64,000 nt of DNA, taken from contig OY776121.1 of the NCBI GenBank assembly GCA_963675135.1, positions 65,240,265 through 65,304,264 of the forward strand. Direction: 5' to 3'. Shown piece after piece: positions 9,001 through 20,060 of this stretch. How positions within the stretch are numbered: position 1 is the stretch's first letter; each line of letters opens with the position of its first letter. The translations under genes were made by a program, and so were the position numbers. The DNA comes from Galeopsis tetrahit (taxonomy: Eukaryota; Streptophyta; Magnoliopsida; Lamiales; Lamiaceae). The notes beneath the pieces are model-generated. The model saw only the letters and a list, made by a program, of their open reading frames with translations, ran no database searches and had not been told where the DNA came from.

Positions 9001-10500
9001 ATGGAAGACTCCCTCAACCAGCAAATGGATCGTTTCTCTCTTACAGAAGATGAAAACCCAGGAATCAATATCCTTCAACATGAGCTAGCAGTCCCTCGAA
9101 ACACTCTGATTGTTCGTCTCGCATCTCGTAGGAGGTTTGGAGCTAATGAGATGGGGGATATCCTTAGAAAAGTCTGGAATCTTGAAGGTACACTAAAAGT
9201 TGTTTTTGTAGGTGAGGGCTTGTTCACCTTTGAATTCTCTGAAAAGGTGGAAATGGCTATGGTGCTCCATAGACAGCCTTGGCACTTTAAGAAAGCCTTG
9301 ATGGTGATGGAAAAGCTAGAAGGCCATGTACGACCGACTGACGTCTCCCTCACCAAAGTGCCTTTTTGGGTACAAATGCATGACCTCCAAATCAGGGCCC
9401 TGACTAAGCCTGTAGGCTTTCGTGTTGGTATGGTGATTGGACAAGTGATTGAGGTTGAAGGCCCGGATGATGACAACATTGGAGGTGGCTGCCTTCGTGC
9501 AAGGATTATTATGGACGTTTCACAACCTCTCCGCCGTGGATCGTCCATTACTATTGATGATGAGGTGGTTTATGTCTTCTTCAGGTATGAGAAACTGACG
9601 GATTTCTGTTACTTATGTGGTAAAGTGGACCACATGGAAAAGGACTGCTTCCAAGCCCTGGGTAAGCCGGATAAATGGTGTGTAGCAAACAGGAGGTTTC
9701 TTCCATGGCTCAGATCTGATGAGAGGAAATCACCAACACTTGAGGAGATGCAACAGTGTATTGAAGCAACTGAACGTTTGGCGGCGGAAAAAAGGGGTGG
9801 TGCTTCGTCGTCTACTAACAGATCCACAGCGAGGATGGACAAAGGTAAGGGGATTCTCGTAGAGGAAGCTCAGATCCATACTAATCCTGTTTTAAAAAGG
9901 AAGCCAAGACAGGTGGTGAGCTCTTTCGACCAGCTTATGACACATGCAGTGGTGGCGACTCGGGCGGAGGAGGCTAGAGCACATGCAGAATATGCTAAGA
10001 TAGACCCTCAATCAGGTGATGTGCTCGAACCTCTTTCGTTTTCAATCCCTGATAACTTTGAGTATGAATTGATCAAAGAACCCCTGTACACTGCTGATAA
10101 TGGTCGTGATTATCGGGTTACTCACTTGGTTGGGAAATGTATTAGTGCTTATGACTACACATCCTTTATGGAAATCATTGGGGAAGGGGAACACCCTTAT
10201 TTGCCTCCAATCTCTAAGGTGCTTTCTCCTCAACAACCAATGGTTGTGGGTTCCTCTTCCGATGCGGACTCTCCATCCCCTGCTAGGCTGGAAATTGAAG
10301 CGGCCCCGGATAAGGCAATGGTTACTGAAGAGGCGTCTGATCGTAGACTGGGAAAAATGCAGCGTAGTCGCCCTGATGTGGAGGAAGAAGGCCCTGCAAA
10401 GAAGATGAAGTGCAAAGCAGTTGGCAGCAACAGTAAGGGACGAGCGAAGAAGATTAAAAAGGCGGCAGCTGGGCAGTCTCAGCTCCACCGCACGGAATGA
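9001..10500 (+). CDS. LINE ORF1: DUF4283 plus zinc-knuckle nucleic-acid-binding protein
   Basis: A 499-residue open frame. I take the ATG at 9001 (MEDSLNQQMDRF); an in-frame ATG at 8863 precedes it, but the leader residues do not resemble the family. Residues about 30-190 match the DUF4283 domain of plant LINE ORF1 proteins (LRKVWNLEG, PWHFKKALMVMEK, VPFWVQMHDL). A CX2CX4HX4C zinc knuckle follows (CYLCGKVDHMEKDC, about 203-216). The C-terminus is very basic (KGRAKKIKK), suitable for RNA binding or nuclear entry. ORF1 proteins coat LINE RNA. Its TGA overlaps the ORF2 ATG as ATGA (10497-10500), so ORF2 may be translated by termination-reinitiation. Confidence 0.93.
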   Translation: MEDSLNQQMDRFSLTEDENPGINILQHELAVPRNTLIVRLASRRRFGANEMGDILRKVWNLEGTLKVVFVGEGLFTFEFSEKVEMAMVLHRQPWHFKKALMVMEKLEGHVRPTDVSLTKVPFWVQMHDLQIRALTKPVGFRVGMVIGQVIEVEGPDDDNIGGGCLRARIIMDVSQPLRRGSSITIDDEVVYVFFRYEKLTDFCYLCGKVDHMEKDCFQALGKPDKWCVANRRFLPWLRSDERKSPTLEEMQQCIEATERLAAEKRGGASSSTNRSTARMDKGKGILVEEAQIHTNPVLKRKPRQVVSSFDQLMTHAVVATRAEEARAHAEYAKIDPQSGDVLEPLSFSIPDNFEYELIKEPLYTADNGRDYRVTHLVGKCISAYDYTSFMEIIGEGEHPYLPPISKVLSPQQPMVVGSSSDADSPSPARLEIEAAPDKAMVTEEASDRRLGKMQRSRPDVEEEGPAKKMKCKAVGSNSKGRAKKIKKAAAGQSQLHRTE

Positions 10501-13500
10501 GCATACTAGTTTGGAACGCACGGGGACTTAATAACGCCCGTGCGTTCGGTCATCTTCGTAGTTTGGTATTGCAGTATTGTCCTTCGCTTTGTTTTGTTAT
10601 TGAATCTCGTTGTACTAGTTCTTATGCCTCTGTTCTGCGTTTGAAACTGGGCTTCAAGGCCTGCTTTTGTGTTCCTTCGATTGGATGTAGTGGTGGATTG
10701 CTGTTGTTCTGGAATGATATGAAAATTTCCTTGTTGTCGTATTCGGTTGGACATATTGATTGCACTGTTAATTCTGAATTTGGTTTGTGGAGATTTACAG
10801 GTTTTTATGGAAATTCTGTGATCTCACATAGAAAACATTCCTGGGATTTGCTTCGTAAACTCCATTCTTGTTGTGCAATGGATTCTATACCGTGGATTGT
10901 TGGGGGGGACTTCAATGAAATCTTGCATTTTCATGAAAAGAAAGGGGGTAGATGTAGGTCGTTTAATCAGATTGCTGCATTTAAGGATACTATTGATGAA
11001 CTTAATTTGCATCACCTCAAAGCAAAGGGCCCAAAGTTTACCTGGACAAATAAACAGAATGGCTGCAATGCAATTTTTGAGTGTTTGGACCGATTTCTTA
11101 TTAATAATGAAGCACAATCCTTTTTCCCAACAATTGAAGCCCGTAATTTGGATTTTGGAAGCTCGGACCACATACCGGTTATCTTGGATCTCCAAATTGT
11201 CAGTAAAATCCAGGTAAAATGCCATCAGTCTCCCTTTCGTTTTGAAAATGGGTGGTCTAAAAACTCTGATTTTGTGGATACTCTCAATGATTTCTGGAAA
11301 GATAGACCACTTAATGAAAAATTGCATGACTCTCTTAAATCTTGTGGTATACATTTGGATATTTGGGCAAGAAATAAGGGGGGCTCTGTTAAGAACCGTA
11401 TCCATGCTTTAAAAAATGAAAGAGCATCAATCCTGAATAATGAGAATTCTATCCCAGACTGGAATGAGATTAAAAAGATGGATATGGGGCTGGAAAAATT
11501 ATACTCTCAGTAAGAATTATACTGGAAGCAAAGATCGAGAGTTATGTGGCTAAAAGAGGGAGACAGAAACACTAAGTTTTTTCATAAACGAGCCAGTGTT
11601 AGACGGCAGATTAATGGAATCAAGGGATTACTTTCTAGCAATGGGAATTGGTATTCCTCTCAAAGAGATATTGAAAGAACTGTCTCGTATTTCTTTACTG
11701 GACTTTTCACTTCATCCAACCCGAATGAGAGGAACATTCTTATGGCTACTGAGGCATTGGAGAAAGTAGTGACTGATGAGATGAACAGTGTGCTCAATGA
11801 GCCATTCACGAGAGAGGATATTGTTCGTGCTCTTAAAGATGTTAGTCCGTTAAAGGCTCCAGGCCCTGATGGATTCTCAGCTGCGTTCTTTCAAAATGCT
11901 TGGAGTATAGTTGGGGATAGAATTTCGGAGCAAATGCTTGATGTTCTTAATAATGGTAGCCCTCTCAAAGATTGGAATCAAACAGTGATTACGCTGATCC
12001 CGAAGATTAAAGCCCCCACGTTGGTGTCACATTTCAGGCCTATCAGCTTATGTAATGTTACATATCGAATTTTGGCAAGGGCCATTACAAATCGGATGAA
12101 AATTGTACTTGATGGGGTTATTGACCAAAACTAGAGTGCTTTTATTCCAGGAAGATTAATTACGGATAATATCCTCATTGCTTTTGAATGTCTTCATTGG
12201 ATCCGCACGAAGAAGAGCAAACAAGGAGTGGCGACACTTAAGTTGGACATGAGTAAAGCTTATGATAGAGTGGAATGGGTCTTTCTAGAAGTAGTGATGG
12301 AAAAGATGGGTTTCTCCAGGCTTTGGATTGGGCTTATTATGAGATGTGTCACTTCGGTTCACTATTCCTTCAAATTGAATGGAGAAATATCGGGAAATGT
12401 TACTCCAACCAGAGGTCTTAGACAAGGTGACCCTTTGTCCCCTTACTTGTTTGTCGTATGTGCGCAGGCTTTATCCTCTTTGATTCATAAAGGGATTCGC
12501 CAGAAGAATTTTTCAGGGGTGGTAATTGCAAGGGGTGCTCCGGTTATATCTCATTTGTTTTTTGCGGATGATAGTCTGATGTTTTTTAAGACTTCTAAGA
12601 AGGAGTGTGATAATATTAAGGCCTGTTTGAGTTTGTATGAGGCTGCTTCGGGGCAACTAATAAATTATGAAAAATCAGCAATCACATTTAGCAATGGTGC
12701 CTCAATTTCAGAAAGAGAGGAGGTTAAGCGGATTCTTAATATTAGGAGTTCGCAGGGGCATGAGCTCTATCTGGGATTACCCACTTTCTCGGCGCGTCAA
12801 AAGAAATTCCAATTCAAATACCTTGTGGATCGTGTAGTGTCCCGTATAGACTCTTGGAATTGTAAGGCTTTCTCTGATGGGGGTAAGGAGGTCCTCATTA
12901 AAGCTGTCCTTCAAGCTATCCCGTCATATGCAATGTCGTGTTTTAAAATACCAGTGTCTACATGTAATGATATCGAAAGAGTCATTGCAAATTTCTGGTG
13001 GGGTAGGAATGACAAGTCAAATAGGCTTCATTGGAAGAGATGGAACTCATTATGAAAAAATGAAGAGGGTCTGGGTTTTAGGAGCATGGTGGCCTTCAAC
13101 CGTGCATTACTAGCCAAACAAGTTTGGAGGATGATAGCCCAACCTGAATCATTGGTGTCCAAATTATTCAAAGCCAGGTATTTTAAGTTTGTTGATATTC
13201 TTGAGGCTGATATTGGGTCTAACCCCTCATATCTTTGGAGATCATTATATTGGAGTATGCCTTTGATTAGAGATAATGTAAGGTGGAAAGTGGGAGACGG
13301 GAGGGATATTCATGTGTTTAAGGATGCATGGGTGAATGGGCTAAAATGTGGAAAAATTGCGTCTCGTATTGCTAGCGGATCCATGGTTAACCGCTTTATC
13401 AGGGATGATCGAACTTGGAACGAAGGGTTAATCCGGCAGGCTTTCCTCCCTTTCGAATGTGAAGCGATTATGAGTACACCAATATAGGAGGAGGGAAGAA

Positions 13501-14573
13501 GAGATTCTAGGCAATGGGTTGCAGGCCAAAATGGAATGTACTCGGTGGCTTCGGGATATAGTATCGAAACCGAGCAAGGGCAGGAAGTTGGTCCGTCCAA
13601 CAACAGAGCTGGGATTTCTTTTTGGAATAGAATATGGCATCTGAAAATACCCCCTAAGGTTCGCATCTTTGCGTGGAAAATGATCAATGAAATAGTGGCT
13701 ACGGAGGGAAACCTAGCAAAGCATCACGTTCCGACTCAGGCTTGGTGTAGTACGTGTGGGTATCCTTTTGCTTCCACCACTCATGTGCTGTTTTTTTGCT
13801 CTTCGGTGAAAAAGGTATGGAAAGAAATGGGCTTTTGGCCTTACTTGAAGTCTAAGAAGCGGATGGGTATTATTGACATTTTGGATAACACAGAATTGGA
13901 TAAAAATTGCATTGGTCTGGATCGGATCTTTATGATAGCTTGGGCAATATGGAAGGAAAGATGCAATTGGAGTCATCTCGAAGGAAAGAAATGTGGGCAA
14001 CATTTTGAAATTACACTTTCATCTCTGAATTGGACCATTCGATTTCTAGATGATTTCCAGTCTAAAACTATTGCAGTAATAGAGAGAGATGACCCCCGGT
14101 TTTATGTTCATGGGGATGCCCAATGGGTGTTGTTTGTGGATGCGGCGTATAATCCCTATCGAGAGATTTATGCTATGGGATATGTGATTGGTAATATTAG
14201 GGGTGAAGTGCTTGCAGCAGGTAGACAAAGGATTGACAGAGTTAATTCGGTGCTAGAAGCGGAATTGACAGCAATCAAGCTTGGTATTGAAAGATGTATT
14301 ATGCTGCAAATTCCCAAGATTCGGATTTTTACTGATTCTACTGATGCTGAGAAATTTATCTATGAACGGGGCATTGGCTTTAATGGTGTAAGCCCAACAT
14401 TTGTGGACATATACAGTCGCTTGAGATGCTTCCTAGTGTGGGAAGTTTGCAAAATCTCGAGAAGTTTTAATGGTATAGCCCATAATCTGGCACAATCGAC
14501 TGTTAACTCTCCTTCTCCTCAAGATTGGACTGGAGTAGATATTCCAACATGGATTCAGGATCAATTTTCATGA
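10497..14573 (+). pseudogene. LINE ORF2 (endonuclease, reverse transcriptase, RNase H) with four in-frame stops
   Basis: One continuous frame of 1358 codon positions, interrupted only by TAA 11511-11513, TAG 12132-12134, TGA 13053-13055 and TAG 13485-13487; I find no frameshift. Domains in order: APE-type endonuclease (VWNARGLNN, VGGDFNEIL, SSDHIPVIL); linker with LKEGDRNTKFFHKRAS; reverse transcriptase (PGPDGFSAAFFQ, LDMSKAYDRVEW, RGLRQGDPLSPYLF, FADDSLMFF); a zinc-binding zf-RVT region (AWCSTCGYPFASTTHVLFFC); and RNase H (FVDAAYN, EAELTAI, FTDSTDA). At least the second stop fits a C-to-T change of CAG, as expected for a silenced, methylated element. This copy cannot make a full ORF2 protein without readthrough. 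Confidence 0.93.
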
Positions 14574-14748
14574 TATTTGTATTTGCTCGTCTCGATCCTG
14601 AGACTATGTTCTCAAAAAAAAAAAGTGTGTGATATCGACGGGACCACTATATATGCTGAGAGTAGTTTATAAGATATATACAAGCATGGTGGCTGGTGCA
14701 GTATATATGCAGATGATCACAAAACACTGATTCATCTTCAAGTTAGAG

Positions 14749-15438
14749 TTAGGGGCATGAGTGAGTCCAGCAACTCGTGCTCGATTCGAAAAAAGATCGA
14801 TTTTAAATCGAATTTCGAGTTACTCAAGTAGCTACTAAGTTCGAGTTCATAAATGCTCGACTTGAAAGGCTAGCGAGCCTAATCCAACTTTGACAATATT
14901 TACTCTTTTGTCATTAATTATATAATTTATATTTATATATATACTCCCTCCATTTTTTAATAAGTGTCACTTTGACTTTTTAATTAATTTTAAAATAAAT
15001 GTCATTCTAGAGTTTTTTCTTTAATTTTGACTATTTTATCCTTATTCATTTACCATAAATATTTTTCATTAATAAAATCCACAAAAATTGTTTATACCAA
15101 AATTAATTTAGCCTATGAATACTAGCTACATTCTTAACTACATTCTTTGTCAAACAAAATTTCTATATTAAAATTAGTTATAATTAATGAAGGGTAATAT
15201 CGACCACAATTTATAATCTTAATTTGTTGAAAAAAAGCCAAAATGACACTTATTAAAAGATGGAGGGAGTATATGTTATCAAGCCGAGTTGAGCCGAACT
15301 CGAGTTTCTTGTAGTTTTGAGCTCAAACTTAATTTTTTTAGACTCAACCGAGTTCGAGTCGAGTTTTGAGTATAGTAATCGAGTTGAGTTTCGAGCTCAT
15401 ACTCGACTTGATTCAACTCATCAACTCATTTACAACCT
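14749..15438. mobile_element. Non-autonomous hAT-type element
   Basis: Flanked by an 8-bp direct repeat AGTTAGAG (14741-14748 and 15439-15446), the length typical of hAT elements. The ends are related inverted sequences (TAGGGGCATGAGTGAGT at left; right end, reversed, TAGGTTGTAAATGAGT). Subterminal sequence on both sides is full of gagtt/cgag/aactcg words in opposite orientation, a common plant hAT style. There is no transposase frame. It is split by a Stowaway MITE at 14944-15269. The exact left border may be 14749 or 14750. Confidence 0.75.
14944..15269. mobile_element. Stowaway-type MITE nested in a hAT element
   Basis: The TIR starts CTCCCTCCATTTTTTAATAA and ends in the matching inverse (ttattaaaagatggagggag). 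TA target duplications lie at 14942-14943 and 15270-15271. At 326 bp, with no ORF and AT-rich inside, this is the classic Stowaway (Tc1/mariner-derived) form. Because it interrupts the hAT element, it inserted later. Confidence 0.92.
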
Positions 15439-15553
15439 AGTTAGAGCGAATTGCTGTCAACCATCACATGATTCACATTATCAACAGCAGAAGCATGCGT
15501 ACTCCTAGCATGCGTACTCCTGAACTGCTGCGTTTCTGTCACGCCATATGGTC

Positions 15554-15687
15554 CACTACAAACAAACTAGCTAAATTCCACCTAACATGACATGTTACAT
15601 GAATGAGATTAATAATTGATCACTACAAACAAACTAGCTAAATTCCACCTAACATGACATGTTACATGAATGAGATTAATAATTGAT
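15554..15687. repeat. Perfect 67-bp tandem duplication
   Basis: The unit beginning cactacaaacaaactag occurs at 15554-15620 and again at 15621-15687 with no difference that I can see, so the duplication is recent. It contains the short palindromic word acatgacatgt. Confidence 0.95.
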
Positions 15688-15720
15688 ACAAACTTGTAGT
15701 GAGGTTAAGAATTAATTTTT

Positions 15721-16140
15721 GTGGGCCGGATTAACACCTCTTACCCTTTTTTGGGGTGGGGAGGAGGCCCATCGAGTAGACAATTTAAATGGGTGGACCC
15801 CTCACTCGTGGGCCGGATTAACACCTCTTACCCTTTTTTTGGGTGGGGAGGAGGTCCATCAAGTGGACAATTTAAATGGGTGGAGTGCTTTTAACAGGAA
15901 TCGAACCCAGGTCGTTTTGCCCGGTTTTGCTCTATACCATGAAAAAATTTCGTCTCATCTAAAAGTCCGAACTTGTAATGAGGGTGAGAATTAATTCTTG
16001 TATATTAATTCCTAATATCCCCCCTCACTCGTGGGCCGGATTAAGACCTCTTACCCTTTTTGGGGAGGAGGCACATCGAGTGGAATGAAAGAATTCCGTC
16101 TCATCTAAAAGTCCGAACTTGTAGTGAGGTTGAATTGTAT
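15721..16140. repeat. Degenerate tandem repeats of an 87-bp unit
   Basis: The block gtgggccggattaacacc recurs at 15721 and 15808 (87-bp period) and, with changes, at 16031. A second block (ctcatctaaaagtccgaac) occurs near 15956 and 16101. The stretch 15897-15930, read on the minus strand, holds a pol III B-box-like word (ggttcgattcc) and an A-box-like word, so part of this may be an old tRNA-derived SINE. No coding potential. Confidence 0.7.
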
Positions 16141-16157
16141 ATTAATTTCTAACAATA

Positions 16158-16545
16158 ATGATGTAGAAGTCAAAAATCGTTAGTCGGACGGTTTTGGACT
16201 GCCTAGCGCCTAGCTAGACCATCTAGTGGTTACCTAGTCGACTGTCTAGGCAGTCCAATATTTTTATACCTAAAAATCAATGAAATCTTATAATGAAAAT
16301 ATGAAATTAGACACAATTAATATCCAAAAATTATCAATTTGCATAAGGAAAAACAATAATCATAGTAATCATTAATAATTTTGCTCGTAACGTCGATTTC
16401 ACTTGAAAAATGGTGAATGATCGGTCGAAACGAACTTCGACGTCGGTAAGTAAAAAATAACGTATCTAGTAAAAAAAATCGTTAGACGGCGACTAGACGC
16501 TGCACAATGGGTCTTAGGCGAGGACTTTTGCAACATAGCAATAAA
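16158..16545. mobile_element. Possible small TIR element in the upstream region of the NTF2-like gene
   Basis: The stretch opens atgtagaagtcaaaaatcg and closes with an inverse-like end (gacttttgcaacatag). Its inside has ctagcgcctag and gtctaggcagtc words, as in a common plant repeat. Flanking repeats are imperfect (caataatg and caataaaa), so the borders are uncertain. It lies 130-515 bp upstream of the NTF2-like ATG. Confidence 0.35.
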
Positions 16546-16673
16546 ACATCAATAATTCAAAACTACTAGCTACTTCTATTTAAGTATGTAATTTGAAGTG
16601 ATGTAGATAAATTTATTAATTGAACAAGTCAAAATTAAGTGTGATTCTTAAATTAATTAAAGCAGCAGGCGGG

Positions 16674-17649
16674 ATGATCCGCGCAATTCCCAGCTTCCAT
16701 TTTCATCTCCAAGCTAATTCCCGCATCACTAATCATACTACTACAATTCTGGCACACCGTACTTCGAATGAGAGCCGCTTTGTGCGGCGGAGCAGTAATC
16801 CGACGGCGGCAAACGACGTCGTGAGGAAGTTTTACGACGGAATCAACCGTCGCGATTTGCCTTTGGTAGAGGACCTTATTGCTCAAAATTGCATCTATGA
16901 AGACTTTATCTTCTCTCAGCCTCTCGTCGGCCGGAAGGTCACTAAAATTTTCAATTTCTGGGGATTAATTTTTAGGTAGCAAATTTTTCCTAAATTGTTT
17001 ATGGATGATTGCATTTGCAGGCAATCCTGGATTATTTTAAGAAGTTAATTGATTCGATGGGTTCAGATTTGCAGTTCGCTATCGATGATATATCAGAGGA
17101 GGATAGCACCGCCATTGGAGTAATTTGGCACTGTGGTAATTAAATATATATTTATATGATTGGTTTATAATTTTGGATCAATTCAACTAGTTTTGATCGA
17201 CATTGCTAGAATGATATGAATGACTGCAGAATGGAAAGGAAAACGTGTTCCTTTCACCCGAGGATGCAGCTTTTATCGCTTACACATCGTTAATGGCCAC
17301 ACCCAGATACTGTCGATCAGTTCTCTTCGATCTCTAGATTAATCGTTGGTTTCATTTATCAAAGTTTTTGTTTGTTGCTGTATATATATACTGAAATACT
17401 GATTGTTTCGGTACCGAAAATTTGCAGTTTGGGAAGAGATGCTGTGGAACCGCTAATGAAGCCTGGGGAGGCAGCTTTGGTACTATCCCAATTATCTCTT
17501 TCTTTCATCATGCTACCTAATTATGCTTAATTTCAGTAATTTTAAACTTATAATTAAGCTTAATTTGTTTGCTTGTATTTTTGCAGGGTGCTATCAGGGG
17601 AGTCACGTGGTTGCTGCAAAACTTCCCTTTCTTAGCCGACCGTTTATAA
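16674..17649 (+). CDS. NTF2/SnoaL-fold protein, probably plastid-targeted (five exons)
   Basis: Exons 16674-16937, 17021-17135, 17230-17311, 17428-17479 and 17587-17649 join in frame across GT-AG introns to a 191-residue protein. An N-terminal stretch of about 45 residues is rich in Ser, Arg, Thr and Asn with few acidic residues and resembles an organelle transit peptide. The conserved core then begins (DVVRKFYDGINRRDLPLVED) and runs through GVIWHCEWKGKRVPF, GCSFYRLHIVNGH and GRDAVEPLMKPGEAAL to RGVTWLLQNFPFLADRL. These motifs match the plant NTF2-like family of predicted chloroplast proteins (Arabidopsis At1g71480 type, from memory). The fold is a small cone-shaped barrel that can bind ligands; no catalytic role can be assigned. 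A TTG-initiated extension at 16620 is not used because ATG 16674 gives a good transit-like start. A copia element starts 25 bp past the stop. Confidence 0.9.
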
Positions 17650-17674
17650 TTATTTATACAGTAGTTGAACTTGA

Positions 17675-19179
17675 CGTTATTATAGATGTCCTAGAGACAA
17701 TCATTATAAGGATATTGTACTTGATCATATTCAGTTATTTAAGTATTATTGATGTTAGTAATAATATTTGGTGATACACTTATAGAATGTTATGTTTGAT
17801 TGTTATTCTTATATGTGTTCCCATGAACCAATGATGTGGTTGAGATGTGAGATCTCGATTGACTATATCATGGTTCTTAAAGTAGCCCCAATCAAGGATC
17901 ATCGAGATTGGGATATCGATGATGCGATTGAGATTGGTGTGCGATCTGCATCATATCCTTAGAGGATGTAGTGGTTCTCACAATTACGAGATACTAGGTA
18001 TCTCATGATGGATGCACGGATACTTTGAGAGTATTGGCTTGCCCAATCGAGAAACCGTTTGGTGCATTTTATTTACGTGTCTACGGGAATATCGATTTGT
18101 GGAGCAATGTAATGTCCTTCGATTTGAGGTCAATACACGCGACATGTATACTGACGCTTGCACTCCTAACAGGGTAGATTAGGCATGTGTTGGGCACACC
18201 ATAAAGTACATGTGCGCGGTAGTTGAGCCAAGAATATGATTCATTCCTCAAATAGATTTAGAGAGAATACTCGTCTTCTCATAACTAATTGGATCGTTAG
18301 TCATTGGCCAATGCACGTCACATTTGGAATGGTGTTCAAATGCGACACTGTGATCAATTAGTAGAATGAGATAACGTGATTAAATTATTCGAATAGACAC
18401 ATCATCATGTTCTAGATTTAATCGGAGTATTCGTGAATGAAAGGATCATATCATTGTGAGCTTCACATTACAGGTTGTTGCTATTTCCTCGCAACGTACC
18501 TCACATATTGAGATTGTCTGGTTCATTGTCTAGGGTTCTGCTAAGACCGTTAGTTTGATTAATGGCTTGATATGTGAGGGCCTATGAGTCACACAACAAG
18601 TAGTCTTAATTTACGAATTAAAGTTGGATGGATTAATTATTTGATTTGATCAAGATATTTAATTTATGGAGAAGATTTAATTAATAAGATGATATATTAG
18701 ATATATCATAAATATGGTAAAATATATTTTATTATATATTGGATTTGCAAATAAAATAAAATATATACGTGGGCTCAAGCCACAGATAGATTTTCTGTTT
18801 TACTATATAAAGACCTTTAGGTTAGAGGTTCTGAGTAATAATTTTATTACTCATAATATTTCTCGGTTCTCTCTATAGAATTCTCCTAGGGAATTCTTTT
18901 AGAGAATTTCAATTTGGATCACAAGTTCGTAGACGAGGATTGCGTGGATTGCGTGGATACCGTAGTAGAGGATGTCGCATACGAATCACTATAAGAATCA
19001 TTTAACACTTTAATTATCCTTCAATTATATTATACAGTTATATCAGGAATCTGTGTTGGTGAACAAAATTTTCAACTCCTTCAATTATATTATACAGTCA
19101 TATCAGGAATTTGTGTTGGTGAACAAAATTTCAACTTCCGCGGCTACGAGTATGGTGTTCGTACCTCGAAAACTCAACA
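17675..19179 (+). repeat. 5' LTR of copia element 2 (about 1505 bp)
   Basis: Starts cgttattatagatgtcc, a mutated form of a TG start, and ends caaca. A TATATAA box at 18804-18810 followed by a GC-richer stretch marks the likely promoter. Near the right end a block of about 60 bp (cttcaattatattatacag...) is tandemly duplicated, which the 3' LTR lacks. Confidence 0.93.
18804..18810 (+). promoter_or_regulatory. TATA box in the copia 2 LTR
   Basis: TATATAAAGACC in the 5' LTR, conserved in the 3' LTR at 25457-25463. The copy in the 3' LTR would read out towards 25.8 kb and beyond. Assigned from sequence only. Confidence 0.5.
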
Positions 19180-19933
19180 GTGATATCAGAGCTTCAGACT
19201 GATTTAATGACTGTATACATAATATTATGTATTTTAGTAGTTAATTTTTGTGCATATTTGTTTTTTTTTTAATTTTACGTGAGAATTTGATTTTGAAATT
19301 GCCTCGTAGATTGAGATTTAGTTTTCTGGGAAAAGTGTCTAATATGCACTAAATAATATTGCTAGATTGACTTTGAAATCAGTTTAGTTAAAGAGTATAT
19401 TTTATCTAATAACTGATAAGTAACTTCGACGTGCCGCGTGGGCCATGGAGGCCGAATCTTGGCTTGATGCTGCAACAACAGCTTTGGCCCTTAGGCTTGC
19501 CTTGGAGAATTTGATTCTCTTTAGGGGCATGTGTGCAATTATGTGAATTTTGGAAATTTACATATTAGTCCCTTCATTTAAAATTTAATATAATTCCAGA
19601 AATTAGTTAAGGGCTTGTTTGACTGATTAAAATTCTGAAAATAATATAAAGGGATGTTTGGTTGGACCAAAATCCTGAAATTTTCATAAAATAAATTTTG
19701 GACAAAATAATTTTTAGAATTAACTAAAAGTTTGGAGCTTGTTAGTGTTTCTAATTTTAGCAATATTTTACTTACGAATATTTATTAATTGCACGTTTAT
19801 TTTATTTATGTGTTAAATTCTATTATTTGCTTTATTTATAATATGTAGAATTTTATAATAAAGAATGAGAACTTGATAGTTGCTCTTATTTGTTTAATTG
19901 TTTATGTAAATTGAATTTACATTATTAGTTATA

Positions 19934-20060
19934 GTCCGCGTTTATTGTCTGGGTAGGCGGCGCCCAGTATTTGTCGGACCGCATTTATTGTCTGGGTAGG
20001 CGGCGCCCAGTACTTGTCGGACCGTGTATCTTATGTTTGGGTAGACGGCGCCCAGTATTT
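19934..20060 (+). repeat. Three tandem repeats of about 47 bp in the copia 2 leader
   Basis: Units start near 19934, 19978 and 20026 and share attgtctgggtaggcggcgc then ccagtatttg. Each has a gggtaggcggcgccca core that can fold on itself around GGCGCC. They lie between the primer site and gag, the place for leader or packaging signals, but no function is shown. Confidence 0.75.

Larger units (their letters stand above)
8505..14620 (+). mobile_element. Full-length L1-type LINE retrotransposon
   Basis: The element runs from a 5' UTR (8505-9000) through ORF1 and ORF2 to a short 3' UTR and an A-run of about a dozen bases at the right end. A 21-bp TSD lies at 8484-8504 and 14621-14641, its core gtgtgtgatatcgacgg being identical on both sides. 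Such a long TSD, the A-tail, the two overlapping ORFs and the absence of LTRs fit target-primed reverse transcription of a plant L1 element. It seems complete at the 5' end, since a 5' UTR of about 500 bp precedes ORF1. It is probably no longer autonomous because ORF2 has four stops. Confidence 0.95.

Noticed and set aside
16620..16673. N-terminal extension of the NTF2-like protein
   Set aside because: It would need a TTG start. The ATG at 16674 gives a transit-like N-terminus and is preferred in a plant.
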